From Apricaphanius iberus (taxonomy: Eukaryota > Chordata > Actinopteri > Cyprinodontiformes > Aphaniidae), in contig JAPXFQ010002904.1 of the NCBI GenBank assembly GCA_028564705.1, positions 1,178,001-1,242,000 of the forward strand: a stretch of 64,000 nt of DNA, given 5' to 3'. This document shows, in pieces, positions 1-10,393 of this stretch. Within the stretch, counting starts at the first letter, position 1. Every line of letters begins with the position of its first letter. Under the pieces are notes generated by a model. That model saw nothing but the letters and a program-made list of their open reading frames with translations, did not search any database and was not told where the DNA came from. The translations under genes and the position numbers were made by a program.

Positions 1-205
1 TGCTCTGTTTCAGTCACATGACCCCTATTGTATTTTTTGGACCCGTCTGATTTGCACTGATCATTACCTGCAATCATCGATCTTTTTAGCACATTTATTT
101 TTATAAAAGTGTTTGTTTTTTTCTTGTGTTTTCACTAAGTACCTCAGTAATTTCCTAATGTTTGGCAATATTTGGCAATAAACCCTGTCTGATTCTGATT
201 CCCTC
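1..205 (+). repeat. LINE-type 3' tail
   Basis: AT-rich sequence ending in a TTTGGCAATATTTGGCAATA duplication followed by AATAAACC and a short TGATTC repeat near 195-203. Ends of this form (AATAAA-like signal plus a short TGATTC-type repeat) are common 3' ends of fish non-LTR retrotransposons. No coding part is present; the element may continue upstream of the window. Family not assigned. Confidence 0.4.
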
Positions 206-1737
206 TAAGTACCAACAAGAGACTCTTTCCAGAGAATTTGAGGGTTATTAGGACAGATCCAAATCTCATAGGGTGGGTTAAGAACACTTAAAGCTCTGAA
301 TACAGTATGTGCACCTTCAAATCAATTCTTACATGGAGAGGCAGACAACTCTAAAATTGGTGTGACTTGAGCTCACCTTTCGGCCCTCCTCAGCATTCTT
401 GCTGATAAATCCTAAAGTAGCTTTTATGGATCTTTTAGGAAGAACCACAAATACAATTATATTTTCTACAAATTAAAAAAAAGAAGCATCAACTAGCTAT
501 CTCTGTATTGGACGGGGAAAGAAGCAGTTACACTGTGGCAATATTTTCAGTTGATAAAATTTATCATTGTGATATTTTCAGTGTGGTTTCTGAAGCTGAA
601 GCTTGAATAAAATATGAAGCCAAGGTCTTATCTGAAGGGTTCATTGCCGGTGTTCCAAGTGAGGTTGTATGTTTCTCTCTCTGAATATCTGTCAATAACA
701 AAAGCTTCAGTTATGGTCTGATTTAGCAATGTTTCTGTCATCCTTGAAATAAGCTAAAATACAATTTGAAAGTGCAATGAAGAGTCTGAGGTCATCAGGA
801 GACATGACAATATACAGAAGAGCTGTGTGCAGCACTGTGTTAAAGACCCAGCACTCATAGCAGATATAATGCTGTGACTTGTGTTTCTTGCAAGTTGGAT
901 AAGAGGATTAAACAAATGACAGTGATTAACCTTAAGTGTACGCTTATACTGAATGCAATTTCCAGGAAAGCGCACATACATGAAATTAGGAACTTGGAAA
1001 AGCATTTTTCTGCTGAATGTAGAGAGGGCCAACGCTCTGTTAGAACTGACCTGGACTATGACTCTAGATTAGCATTTAATATTTCAGAGCTGTTTATGAA
1101 CTGGATGCAACCGTTACCGTGTGATCCTATACGAGGCAAGATTTGCATTTTGATGCTTTCCACCACTGATTAAATGACAGTGGTTGTTTAATGAAACTTT
1201 AAGGTAAAATTCTAAAGAGTTAATCAAGGTCATCTGTTTAAACAATTCAAATAAGGCTTTTTTTTTATTTGAACACTGACATATGGATGATTGAAGGATA
1301 TATAGCTCCAAAATTTTTACATAACTATCTCCAACTGTCCATGTGAAAAAATAAGTTTTCCCCTAGGTGAGCCTATTTTTTTCATATGTATTTTTAAATA
1401 TTAATTTTAAGAATACAGAGTAATTCAAATAAATAAAGCATAATAAATAATAATAAATAAAACAAAGGTTATGTTCGGGTATAAACTAAGACCTTTATAT
1501 TTGTTCAGAAAAGCTTAACATTGTTAAGAGGTTTCCTTTGTTTAAACATCCATTTTGCTTTGCTCCTGATTGTTGAAGCGAGCGGGATCACCACAGGGAT
1601 TTCTAAAAAGCTGGCTAAAACTTAAAAAAAATCAGCAGTAGGTGAGGAGGTAGACAAAGGAGGTAACAAGGCTTCAAAATAATTTTGTAATCAGTAATTT
1701 CACTACACGGTAAATAATATCCAAGCGGAGGACAGAA
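206..1737. other. AT-rich non-coding stretch, nothing recognised
   Basis: Only short chance open frames on both strands (for example 874-1173 plus and 754-1032 minus); none has a domain, splice context or composition that sets it apart. Poly-A/T runs and simple AATA-type stretches occur around 1440-1460. Confidence 0.6.
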
Positions 1738-2330
1738 GGTCCTAACATTTCCAGATGTGGTTGTCCAAAAAAATTAAATACAATATGCTAAAAATAAAAG
1801 CTTCCAAAAACCCAAGAAAGCCATCACAGGGCCTACAGCAGGCTCCGACCACTGTTAATATGAAAGTAACTGTCTGTAGGACCAACATTTACGAGAAAAA
1901 AACCTAGACACAGAATTGGACTTCTGGAATAACGTTGTTATGAAAGATAATATTTGACCATAGTTAACATAAACCAAATACAGGACTCCAGAAAAAAAAC
2001 AAAACATATTGGGACGCAGAGGTAGAAGTGTCATGGTGTGGGGATGCTTTGCTACAGCAGGACCTTGCCAACTCATCATCATAGAATCGACCATGTATTC
2101 TAACGCCTATCAAAGGGTGGTTGAGGGAAATGTGATATCATTTGTAAAAAACAAAAAAATAATCAAATAGCTGCACTGGCTGAACATGCAAGAAACCATT
2201 CTAACATCTGACAGGTGAAAGTAAGGAGAGGGGAGGACTGATTTCCCAGACTGGCAGATAGCTACAAGAAGCATATCACTAAAATCTTTCAAAGCAAAGG
2301 AAGGTTTCCTACACAGAGAGCATATCCTAG
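1738..2330 (+). mobile_element. Tc1/mariner transposase relic
   Basis: The plus-strand translation between about 1880 and 2130 keeps the order of a Tc1 transposase core: a stretch like 'QNWTFWNNV' upstream, then a segment reading GRSVMVWGCFA at about 2020-2055, which matches the G(G/R)S(V/I)MVWGCF(A/S) block lying between the first and second catalytic aspartates in Tc1 enzymes. It is followed by a frame that reads as YQRVVEGNVISFV. Stops and frameshifts interrupt it, and neither the N-terminal DNA-binding part nor the QQDN block can be read. No inverted ends were found. This is an old inactive copy; limits are approximate. Confidence 0.7.
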
Positions 2331-5300
2331 ATTTTTTTGATAGTTAGAAAGCAAGTTTTTGTTCATATATACTTTTGTTTAATGAACAAAGTACACTTTT
2401 GGCCTTTGCCTGCAATTAAATGAAATTATTTTCCAAGAATTAATTTAAAAAAAACTCAATTGATATGTGAACATTTCTTTTGAAATAATTTAATATTTAA
2501 TAGGGTGTCCACATTTTGATTTAAAAGTATAATCAGAGAGAAAACACTCTGACGCTCTGCAGCCTTCATTACAGTCAGGCCTGTTGTTTTAAAAGCTGAG
2601 GTTTGCTCACTCCAGTTGAGGATGCATGATTTGCTTTGGATGAGGATGCTGTCAACATCGATGCCACATGTGCTACTTGATACTGGTGGGGAGGTTATTC
2701 TCTGTAGAGATGAAATGCACTTCAGCATGTTGAAAAATGAAAACCACCAGAGGTCTGGCACAAGACTCCCATCAGCAAGGAACCGGGGAGTTCGGCTTGG
2801 ATTACAGGTTATCCTGAAAATATATCCTCCCTTGTGGTCTGTAGAGACATCAGCTGTACATTCAAGCTTCTCCTGGAAAACTAGAAAACATGCTTGCAGA
2901 CACTGAGACCAAACATCTGGATTTCTTAGTACAATATCACTCGTTCATCTCTTGGGTAGATAAAAAAAAATCCCAATGAACATGTTCCCATATTTAGCTA
3001 TCCTAGAAAATCTGTGCAAATGTAATTTCCTTTCTGAAATAAATTTTAAGTTGATTTCCCAAATATTGGAGTTACTTAAAATAAACTTCAGAGAACATAT
3101 TTAAATGATTTTACCTACATTTTCTATGGCTTTGTGTTCCTTTTGCATAGCACTAATATTTATAACACTACCTAAAAGGCATTATTCCCTATTCTCTTTC
3201 TGGTCTTTGGATCATGAATACTGATCCCAACTGAGGCAAGTGAGGCCTGCAGAGCTGTTTAACCTCCTGGATGAGTTGATGCACTCTTACAGTAATTTTG
3301 TTGAGCTGGTCACTCCTGGGAGGGTTCACCACGGGTACCTTTCTTTTCCATTTGCGGCTCTCATTGTGGTTTGGAGTGCTCTCGAAACCTTATTAATGGA
3401 ATTACAACACTTTTCGAAGCATTTTTACTTGAATTTCTTTAGATCTTAACATCACTTGTTGCTTTTTGAGTTTTTTTTTTTTGCCTACTGCACAATTTTG
3501 GGCAGGTTCTATTTGAGTGATTTCTTGAACATTTGGTCTTGGCTGTAGATAGTGAAATTTAACCTGATTCATTAAGAAGATTAGTTAATATTTAATTCCT
3601 GATTTAACAAGATATTAAAAAATGTTTTCACACTAGGGCAATTTAGTTTGGAGAGCTTTTTTCCTTTAATAAACAAAGTTTAGATTTGAAAACTGCCTTT
3701 TGTATGTTATTCTTATATTAAAATATGTTAGATGATCTGAAAAATTTAAGAGGGGCAAAATATAAAAAAATGCATAGAACCCCAAGCTGATACTTGGGAT
3801 CATAGCAGGAGTTATCTTCTTTAAACATGCCACAAAGACATTTTACTTCCTACTTGCTTTTTCTCAGTGGTCTCTGTAGGTCCATTCACCTCACATAACT
3901 TCAGGTTTTGTATTGTTTTTCATTCATTTACTTTTCTATTTAGAAGGCTGAAGTCTCCTGTTCAAAACATTTATTAGCCTAAATTTGTATAACTAAATAA
4001 AAAATTACTTTCAATTTTCAGCTATTTTATGGGTCAGAGTAAATACTGGTAAATCAGTTTTTCTGAAAGTCAACCCAAAGTCTACAATTTCCACTCTGAG
4101 CGATGATAAAACCTTGATGTTGAAGAATGCTGTCAGATTTTCCAGAAGTATAACTTATCTTTCTTTTTTTTTGTGTGACTTTAACTGGTCAGATTTTAAG
4201 TAGTTTGATATTGGTACGCTCTTCCTACAAAGTCTCAGGTTAGATATTAAAATAGCCAAAGTGATGCGAGTTGCCATTCATTGTATTAACTGTATCCCAT
4301 TTCATTAGTTTGTCCTGAAAAACTTTATTTTGTTTCAAAAAATATGAAAAAAGGACAACACACAAACAGCTGGCACTCATCTATTTTTCATACCCCCCTC
4401 AGGGAAACTGTCTGAAGTACATATCTTTCTGCAGCACGGTCTTGCTGATATCACGCCTGCTTGTGCGTCATTATTGGGCAAACTTTCACGATGACGGTGC
4501 ACCTATAATAGCCATAACAATAAACCTGATCTTAATACGTAGAGAGATGTTTCATAAGGACATTATCCCCTTATTGTCTCTGCTGCAGGCAGAAGCTATG
4601 AAAATGGCAAGAAGACAGGAAAATCACCTAATCATCAGCCTCCATAAAAACGTAATGCCGCTTTGCTTGTCTAGCAATGCCGGTTATGGGCGGACATGAA
4701 GGTTTTATGGAGTTAGAGATGACTGGGGCATAAAAATCAAGCTGGTATGATTGCCTTGAGGGGGGCTTTTATGTCCAAACTCTGTGAAACTTTGAGAAAT
4801 TGGACACATTGGGTGGTGATAGCCGTTATCTACCCCAGTCACTACAGGAGACTTTCAAGGTTTCATCTTCCTCTTCTGTTTCATGCCATGACACACTGTA
4901 TATTTTCTCACAGGTCACAGTGCATCGATGAGAAAAAGTGATGAATAAATGTTGATTCAACCAGGATGGCAATTTCTAGGTAGAAAATGGTGCGATGTGT
5001 ATAAGAGGCAGGTCAGCTGAGACATCTCAATGGTGCCACTGGAGCTGTTTTTCAACATTTCTTTCACTGGAAACTCTCGTTCAGTTAGCTGCAATACATT
5101 TAAACTCAGCTTGTAGCAATCTTCTGTGTGTCTCAAGGCTATTTTGTCAAGGGCAAGCTAGCTGTAAATCTAAATGGGGGAGTTGGATTGCAGAGGTTGT
5201 CACTTATTACTGCAAACAGCCACACCCTGCCTTTGACTTATATCCAACATAATTCTGATGAGAGAATATGACCTGTCCTCTCCATTTAATCTTCTTCAAC

Positions 5301-6483
5301 CTCATTTTTCCTTTCCTTACCTTTGTTAATATTGGCTATGCCAAGTGAAAGATGTCAAATATCCATTCACAACATCAGATAATAGCCAAAGCTTTGTTAA
5401 ATCATGATCATTGACTTATCCCAAAGATAATCTCTGGTCAACGTACAAATCTCTTTAGGGCATCCAAAAAAAAGTGTTGCTTACATGTTCTTATTTATGT
5501 ATTCATTTATTAACCCTTGTGCTAGTCACATATAACCTTGTTTTATGTGACTACCTCAGTGAGACAATGAGAAATGACTTTTAATTCAGAGGCACATCGG
5601 GGTAAAAAACAGGACAGATACATTTAAGAGTGGTACATGTAGTATCAGTACATAATCTGTCTCCAGATGTAACCTTGAAACATATTGAACACTACCTTAG
5701 ATTTTTAACTCAAGGTTTTAAGATTTTTTAGCTGTCAATGATGGCACAAAAAGTCAAAAGGCATACAGTACATGCATGATTCTCAAACTCAGGTAAGAAC
5801 CGCTTGTAGTACTCTGCCAACATTGTGTGGTTCTTTTTAGTCTTTTAACCATTTACAACATAAACATAAAGCTAAATAACAATCAGTGAGAATAACTTGT
5901 TTGAACTGAAACCACAAAAAAGAGGAGTGCATTAGAGAAAGATCTGAGAAACTCTATTAAAAACTGAAGCAGAAATAGGTGAATCAAAATTACTTAATTT
6001 GATGTTCAGCCTCCTCTCCCTTCTCTGTTGACCTGGTTAGCTGATCACTGAAATGAGGATTACAGACTAAGTGATCATTCACTTTCCCATGGTGAAACCA
6101 GACCATTTTTCGCAGTGATGGAAAACAAGCTTACTTGGCTACCAGAGTTCCTGCTCCCCAAGGCTTCATCACTCTCAGTTTACATCCCATAGTTCCCTTC
6201 TCTGTACGGTGCTGAGGTTGAAACAATCTCCTGTATACTCACTCACTCACTCTGAAGACCTCTCAAACCTCATGCTATGAGTGTGGATTCAGCATCCAGT
6301 ACAACTAAACAATCCAACTATTTGATTAGACACAAATGGATATGCATTACTGTTCCATGTGGAGCAGGAGGACCCACAGCAGGTGTATTAACTGTTTAAC
6401 TTTAATAAGAAGTTCTCTGTTCAGCTTGTTTGGATTAAACATTATTTAGAGTGGATAAAAGAAAAGCACTATTGAATGGGTAT
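2331..6483. other. Long non-coding stretch
   Basis: About 4 kb without a supportable gene. The open frames at 2616-2906, 3240-3449, 4442-4699, 4747-4941 and 4995-5252 show no domain or family signature. Composition is ordinary AT-rich vertebrate DNA with a more complex, less AT-rich patch at about 4430-5000, listed separately. A short CACT repeat lies at about 6236-6252. Confidence 0.55.
4440..4990. other. Higher-complexity non-coding patch, possible regulatory DNA
   Basis: This patch is less AT-rich and has fewer homopolymers than its surroundings. It includes an inverted pair, CCATAAAA at 4642-4649 and TTTTATGG at 4703-4710, on either side of a G/C-rich core with two ATGCCG motifs. The CCATAAAA core resembles homeodomain (Cdx/Hox-like) sites. 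Dense sites in unique sequence of a gene-poor region are what conserved non-coding elements look like, but conservation cannot be judged from one sequence, so this is only a candidate. Confidence 0.25.
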
Positions 6484-6494
6484 TAATTCCTGGG

Positions 6495-6535
6495 ACGACT
6501 GCTAGAGATAGGCACTAGCGCCTGCTTCCCCACAT
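6495..6535 (+). repeat. Fragment resembling an RTE-type 3' tail
   Basis: The words GAGATAGGCACTAGCGCC closely resemble the GAGATAGGCACCAGCCCC part of the retrotransposed tail at 24241-24370. Only about 40 bp can be matched, so this is a weak relic. Confidence 0.35.
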
Positions 6536-6539
6536 AGAA

Positions 6540-8190
6540 TTAAAAAATTGGCAGGTAAAATTATATTATGACCAAATTTTTTGACTCTGTCGGTCAAAAT
6601 GACAGACAGAAAACATGTCTAGTGTGTCCACCGATACATAAATATCAGAGTCCTGGTAGTAACTTTTGATTCTGATTGTGTCTGAAACCAAGTGATTGGA
6701 CCCGATTTCAACATGGACGAGTAAAATAATAAATCCTGTAGAGGATATATCGGATGGGACAGATTTCGTTTTTTTAATGATTTCATTTTATTTAATGATT
6801 TAATCTTATTTAATGTTTTAGTTGACTCATAATAAAACAGATTGTTTTTTTTACTTAGACAGAAATATATCATCCTGTCTTAGTTTATCTATAAATACAG
6901 GAAACATTTCTTTCAAGCTTTAAACCTCGTTCTTTAATGAGTGTGTAATTAATACCTTTTTAGGGAATAAAAAAATATGGCTATTAGTCATGTCTCTGAT
7001 TTAACATAAACAGATGGGTGACTACATTCAGCTATATTTTTTCACATACTTGAATGTGTCCTTCCCCCTTCCAGTCTAAAAGGTCTGTACCCATCTGCTG
7101 CTGAAATCTGAGCCCAAATGGCCAATGGTGACATACTGCTGCACACTCCATGACTGCCAAAAATACATAAATTGAACAAAGTAGATAGGTTACCTTTAAC
7201 AAATACTGATGATTTGAATATTTTTTTTGAAGTATGTTTGTTGATTTGTGTTTATGAGTAGTCAGTTTCTTCTCAACAGTATAATTGAGTTTGAGGGTTG
7301 CACTTTTATTGTAAATTACAATATGTTTGAGGGCCTTGAGATGACATATGTTAGTAATCCGTGATGTCAAACTAAATTAAATTAACTTCCTAAAAGTCAA
7401 GCTCCACCAAAAGCAGTCCAAAATAGTACTTATCAAACCAAAATAACAAATGATAATCATTTCATGAGGAGTCCAGAGGTACCACAGGCTTCTTGGTAGC
7501 TTCATTAATGTTCTCCATTTTTAGCCCATTAGTTTAGATGTATGACCACGTTTTAGCAGGTTTGCATTTAGTGCAGCCAAACTCTTGCCATTTTCAGATG
7601 GTGGATGGAAAAGTGCTCTGTAAGATGTTTGAAGTTTGGGGTATTGTTTTATGAACTAATCCAGGTTTAAACTTTATTCTCAACTGTATCCCTGATTTTT
7701 CAGCTGTGTATTTTCATTATTTATTTCATGCCAAGCTTGACATGTTAGTATGCGTATGTATGTCAGCTCACTCCAGTAGCAATTGAGTCGGAATTGTTTG
7801 ATATTTTACTGTTGGTGTTCATGCCCAGATACAGCTAGATCCGAGTTAATTTTGAGTCATCATGCATACATGGATGTAAAGCAACAACAAAAAAGTCAAA
7901 GTACAGTTGTATGTTCAGGACCCATTGAGGTCCTCTTGTCTGAGATTTTGCTGACCAACTTAAACTCTGGAGTACCTCTTGGAGTGGCTCAAACCTTTCA
8001 GCTTGGTTTGATTAAGTTCTGTGTCTGTACATAGGATCCGGAAACATGTTTGATTCTATCAGCATCTTTGTTCTTTACGAGGAATGTTCTTGGATTTTCC
8101 TTCATGGTCAGCATTGAGATATTTTACTGGATAAGCCTCTGAGCTATTTTCTGTATGCTTCCTTACTACCACAAACATCCATGTATGCTG
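6540..8190. other. Non-coding stretch with one repeat-like part
   Basis: No supportable gene; the 112-codon minus-strand frame at 7032-7370 is lysine/leucine-rich chance sequence. The part at about 7540-7720 (TTGCCATTTTCAGATGGTGG and onward) resembles, from memory, an abundant fish interspersed repeat (a DNA-transposon flank), but I cannot name the family. Confidence 0.4.
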
Positions 8191-8193
8191 TTA

Positions 8194-8245
8194 CCCCTCC
8201 TTTCCACCGGACGTGCATTAGCATGTTACAGGAGCAGCACGTCAT
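8194..8245 (+). repeat. Left terminal inverted repeat of the Harbinger-type element
   Basis: Begins CCCCTCCTTTCCACCGGACG directly after TTA at 8191-8193 and pairs with 18520-18566 on the opposite strand. The match is nearly perfect over the CTTTCCACCGGACG core and remains clear, with small gaps, through the AGCATGTTA and AGGAGC words. Confidence 0.75.
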
Positions 8246-8869
8246 ACGCAGCTGATAGCCACCGCTGTAGTCAATAGCATCCTTTCCACCGTAGGCAAAA
8301 GCAGTGCGAGTCTGCCCCGTCTCGGGCGTGTCATGTCGCGGGACTTATCTAAATAGCAGTGTCTTCCGGTTGAGTGGACGCTGGCATGATTGTTGCCGCT
8401 GCTAACTGGCAACTTTTATTTTTCCACTTTCCTTATGCCACGGACACATGGACACTGATCAATTAAGGTGAAACTTGAACATCCACTCATATTTTCTTTT
8501 TGACAACTTTTCCTGCTGTTGTCGCCCAGAGCAACCGAGCTAACAGCCTTTTTCGGCTGTCAACAACCTCTGACGCAGACTAACCTGCTCGGAGCCACGT
8601 GTCACCTGCCTCGGTTTGTATTCTGTGGACTAAATCTAATTCCTGCGATGATCCCTTGCAAGATTTACACCTGTTCGGCCCTTACCTGTATACTCATATG
8701 GCTCTTTCATCGACCTACGGTTGATCCAGTACTCCGCCTTGGAGCTACTCCATCTCCGCTTATGGGCCGCGGGTCCACCGCCACTGCTTCTTCTTAGCAC
8801 GGACTCACTCCCACATCGCCGAAGGTACATCCACCGTGGCACCTGCCAGCACAGGACAACACTTCCCAC
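8246..8869. other. Harbinger left arm and probable L2 5' leader
   Basis: Subterminal Harbinger sequence up to about 8440, including a perfect GTTGCC/GGCAAC hairpin near 8393-8414. From about 8500 on it is C/T-rich and CpG-bearing, with no stop-free frame of recognisable kind; it is probably the 5' leader of the L2 LINE that follows. The boundary between the two could not be fixed. Confidence 0.4.
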
Positions 8870-9787
8870 TCTGTCCGCTATGTCTCCTCCTCCACTCGTC
8901 GTTCTGCATGCAACTCCAGCCTCTCTGTGGACTATTCAGGCCTCTCCCACCTGCCCAGGTCGGCCAATGTAGGTGCGGACACAAACGCACGCAAGAGTGC
9001 GAGCACCGCCGGCGCGGGCCAAAACTCCACATTAGTCAACTTCGGACTTATTAATATCCGCTCGCTCTCAAACAAGGGTCAGTTGATCCGGGATATATTT
9101 TCTGACCGTAAGCTTGACTTTCTTTGCGTCACAGAAACCTGGCAATATCCGAATTACTATTCACAACTCAATGACTCTGCCCCTCCCGGCTTTGTTTACA
9201 TTCTAAATAATTTCCGTCCTATATCTAATCTCCCCTTCATCTCTAAAATACTGGAAAAAATTGTCGCCTCCCAACTTCATCAGCACCTTCAACAGAACAG
9301 CCTCTTTGAACCCTTTCAATTCGGTTTCCGTCCTGCCCACAGCACTGAGACTGCTCTCCTTAAAATTACTAATGATCTTCTCCTGGCAGCTGAATCCGGA
9401 CTGATCACCATTCTCATCCTCCTGGACCTGAGTGCGGCCTTCAATAACATCTCCCATCGCATCCTCTTCCATAGACTCTCTGCTCTCGGTATCACTTCCA
9501 CCCCTTCCGATGGTTTCAATCTTACTTCTCTGGCCGCACTCAGTCTTCCAGCTCAAATCTCTCAACTCTCACTCCTCACCTGTCTCATGTGGTGTTCCTC
9601 AAAGTTCTGTCCTGGGTCCTCTCCTATTCATCACTTAGCTCCTTCCACTTGGTAGCAACTTCCGAAAATTCAATATTAACTTCATTGCTTCGCGGATGAC
9701 ACCCAGCTCTACTTGTCAAGCAAACCCAACTCCACACTCCCACCCTCCTCCCTCTCCTTCTGTCTGCTAGAAATAAAAAAAAAGTTC
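8870..9787 (+). mobile_element. L2-clade LINE, internally deleted
   Basis: This non-LTR retrotransposon copy contains the start of an endonuclease domain, most of the reverse transcriptase finger/palm domain and then stops at an A-rich run (9774-9783). The junction with the next element lies at 9793-9796. Its coding part is described in the next entry. The A-run here is not a normal L2 tail, so the 3' end is truncated. Confidence 0.7.
8927..9760 (+). pseudogene. L2 endonuclease-reverse transcriptase, deleted and frameshifted
   Basis: The frame at 8927-9655 opens with endonuclease-like residues: NFGLINIRSLSNKG at about 9039-9080 (the NIRS motif precedes the first metal-binding region of APE-type endonucleases), then LDFLCVTETW at about 9112-9141, with the catalytic Glu in TETW. 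Around 9200-9210 it jumps directly into reverse transcriptase at NNFRPISNLPFISKILEK, so some hundreds of codons of endonuclease and linker are missing. Palm motif A reads ILLDLSAAF at about 9418-9444. The reading frame is lost after about 9500, and the FADD catalytic box (9689-9700) and TQLYL lie in another frame. The enzyme would have nicked DNA and copied its own RNA, but this copy cannot. Confidence 0.7.
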
Positions 9788-9796
9788 ACTACCTGT

Positions 9797-10372
9797 TGTC
9801 GTGATTCATATTTTTTGGGGCTACTTTATATAACAGTCTCGTATTAAATATGTTTATATAATCTTTAGTTAGTATTCAGAAAGTAAAAGTCTGTTTTAAT
9901 TAGCTTGCATGATGGTAAAGATATGTTTGTCAGTATTGTTTATGGGGGTAAGCTTTTAAGTCGTAAAACTTTTGGCTAAAGTTTATGGCATGTTGTAAAA
10001 GCAGGATGTTTAGATAAGAAACTGGGAGAAAAGTTTTTAGAGAAGCAGATAGCCATTTAACCATAAATCTTTATAATGAACCTTTGACCCAGAACAGAGA
10101 CGACTCATCTTCTGACTCCAGGATTCTCTGAAAGCAAATCATGGCTCAGACACTGTTTGACAATGTTCTGATTGGAGAGATTAGAAACGCCTAGAGGCCC
10201 GGTTGTCTATAAAGCTGTGAAATGAAGATCAGTTAATTGTTCAGATTTCTTTAAATCTGGACCACAGAGGAACTGACGGGGGCAAAATTCCTCTGTAAAA
10301 CTGGAAATTGGCTCCATTTTGTCTCTGCTTGAACATGCATTGAATTACTTATGATAATTATTTAATTCAACA
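9797..10372 (+). repeat. 5' LTR
   Basis: 576 bp, TG...CA ended. It holds a TATAAA box (10208-10213) and a hairpin at the predicted RNA start. Relative to the 3' LTR it lacks 36 bp containing the AATAAA poly-A signal; the deletion runs between two AAACTG repeats. Since reverse transcription normally copies both LTRs from one template, the loss probably happened after insertion. Confidence 0.85.
10208..10259 (+). promoter_or_regulatory. LTR core promoter with TAR-like hairpin
   Basis: TATAAA at 10208-10213 is followed about 29 bp later by CAGATTT (10242-10248), loop CTTT, and AAATCTG (10253-10259), a perfect 7-bp stem. Transcripts starting 25-30 bp after the TATA box would carry this hairpin at or very near their 5' end. 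The same arrangement is present in the other two LTR copies. Confidence 0.5.
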
Positions 10373-10375
10373 AGA

Positions 10376-10393
10376 TGGTGACCTCGACTGTGT
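10376..10393 (+). promoter_or_regulatory. Primer binding site, tRNA-Trp-like
   Basis: Three bases after the 5' LTR the sequence reads TGGTGACCTCGAC. This matches the start of the tRNA-Trp-complementary site (TGGTGACCCCGAC, as in some avian retroviruses, from memory) with one substitution, and diverges after 13 bases. This supports priming of minus-strand DNA by a host tRNA and fixes the plus orientation. Confidence 0.6.

Noticed and set aside
7032..7370. 112-codon minus-strand frame
   Set aside because: Low-complexity Lys/Leu/Ile sequence, no similarity recognised.
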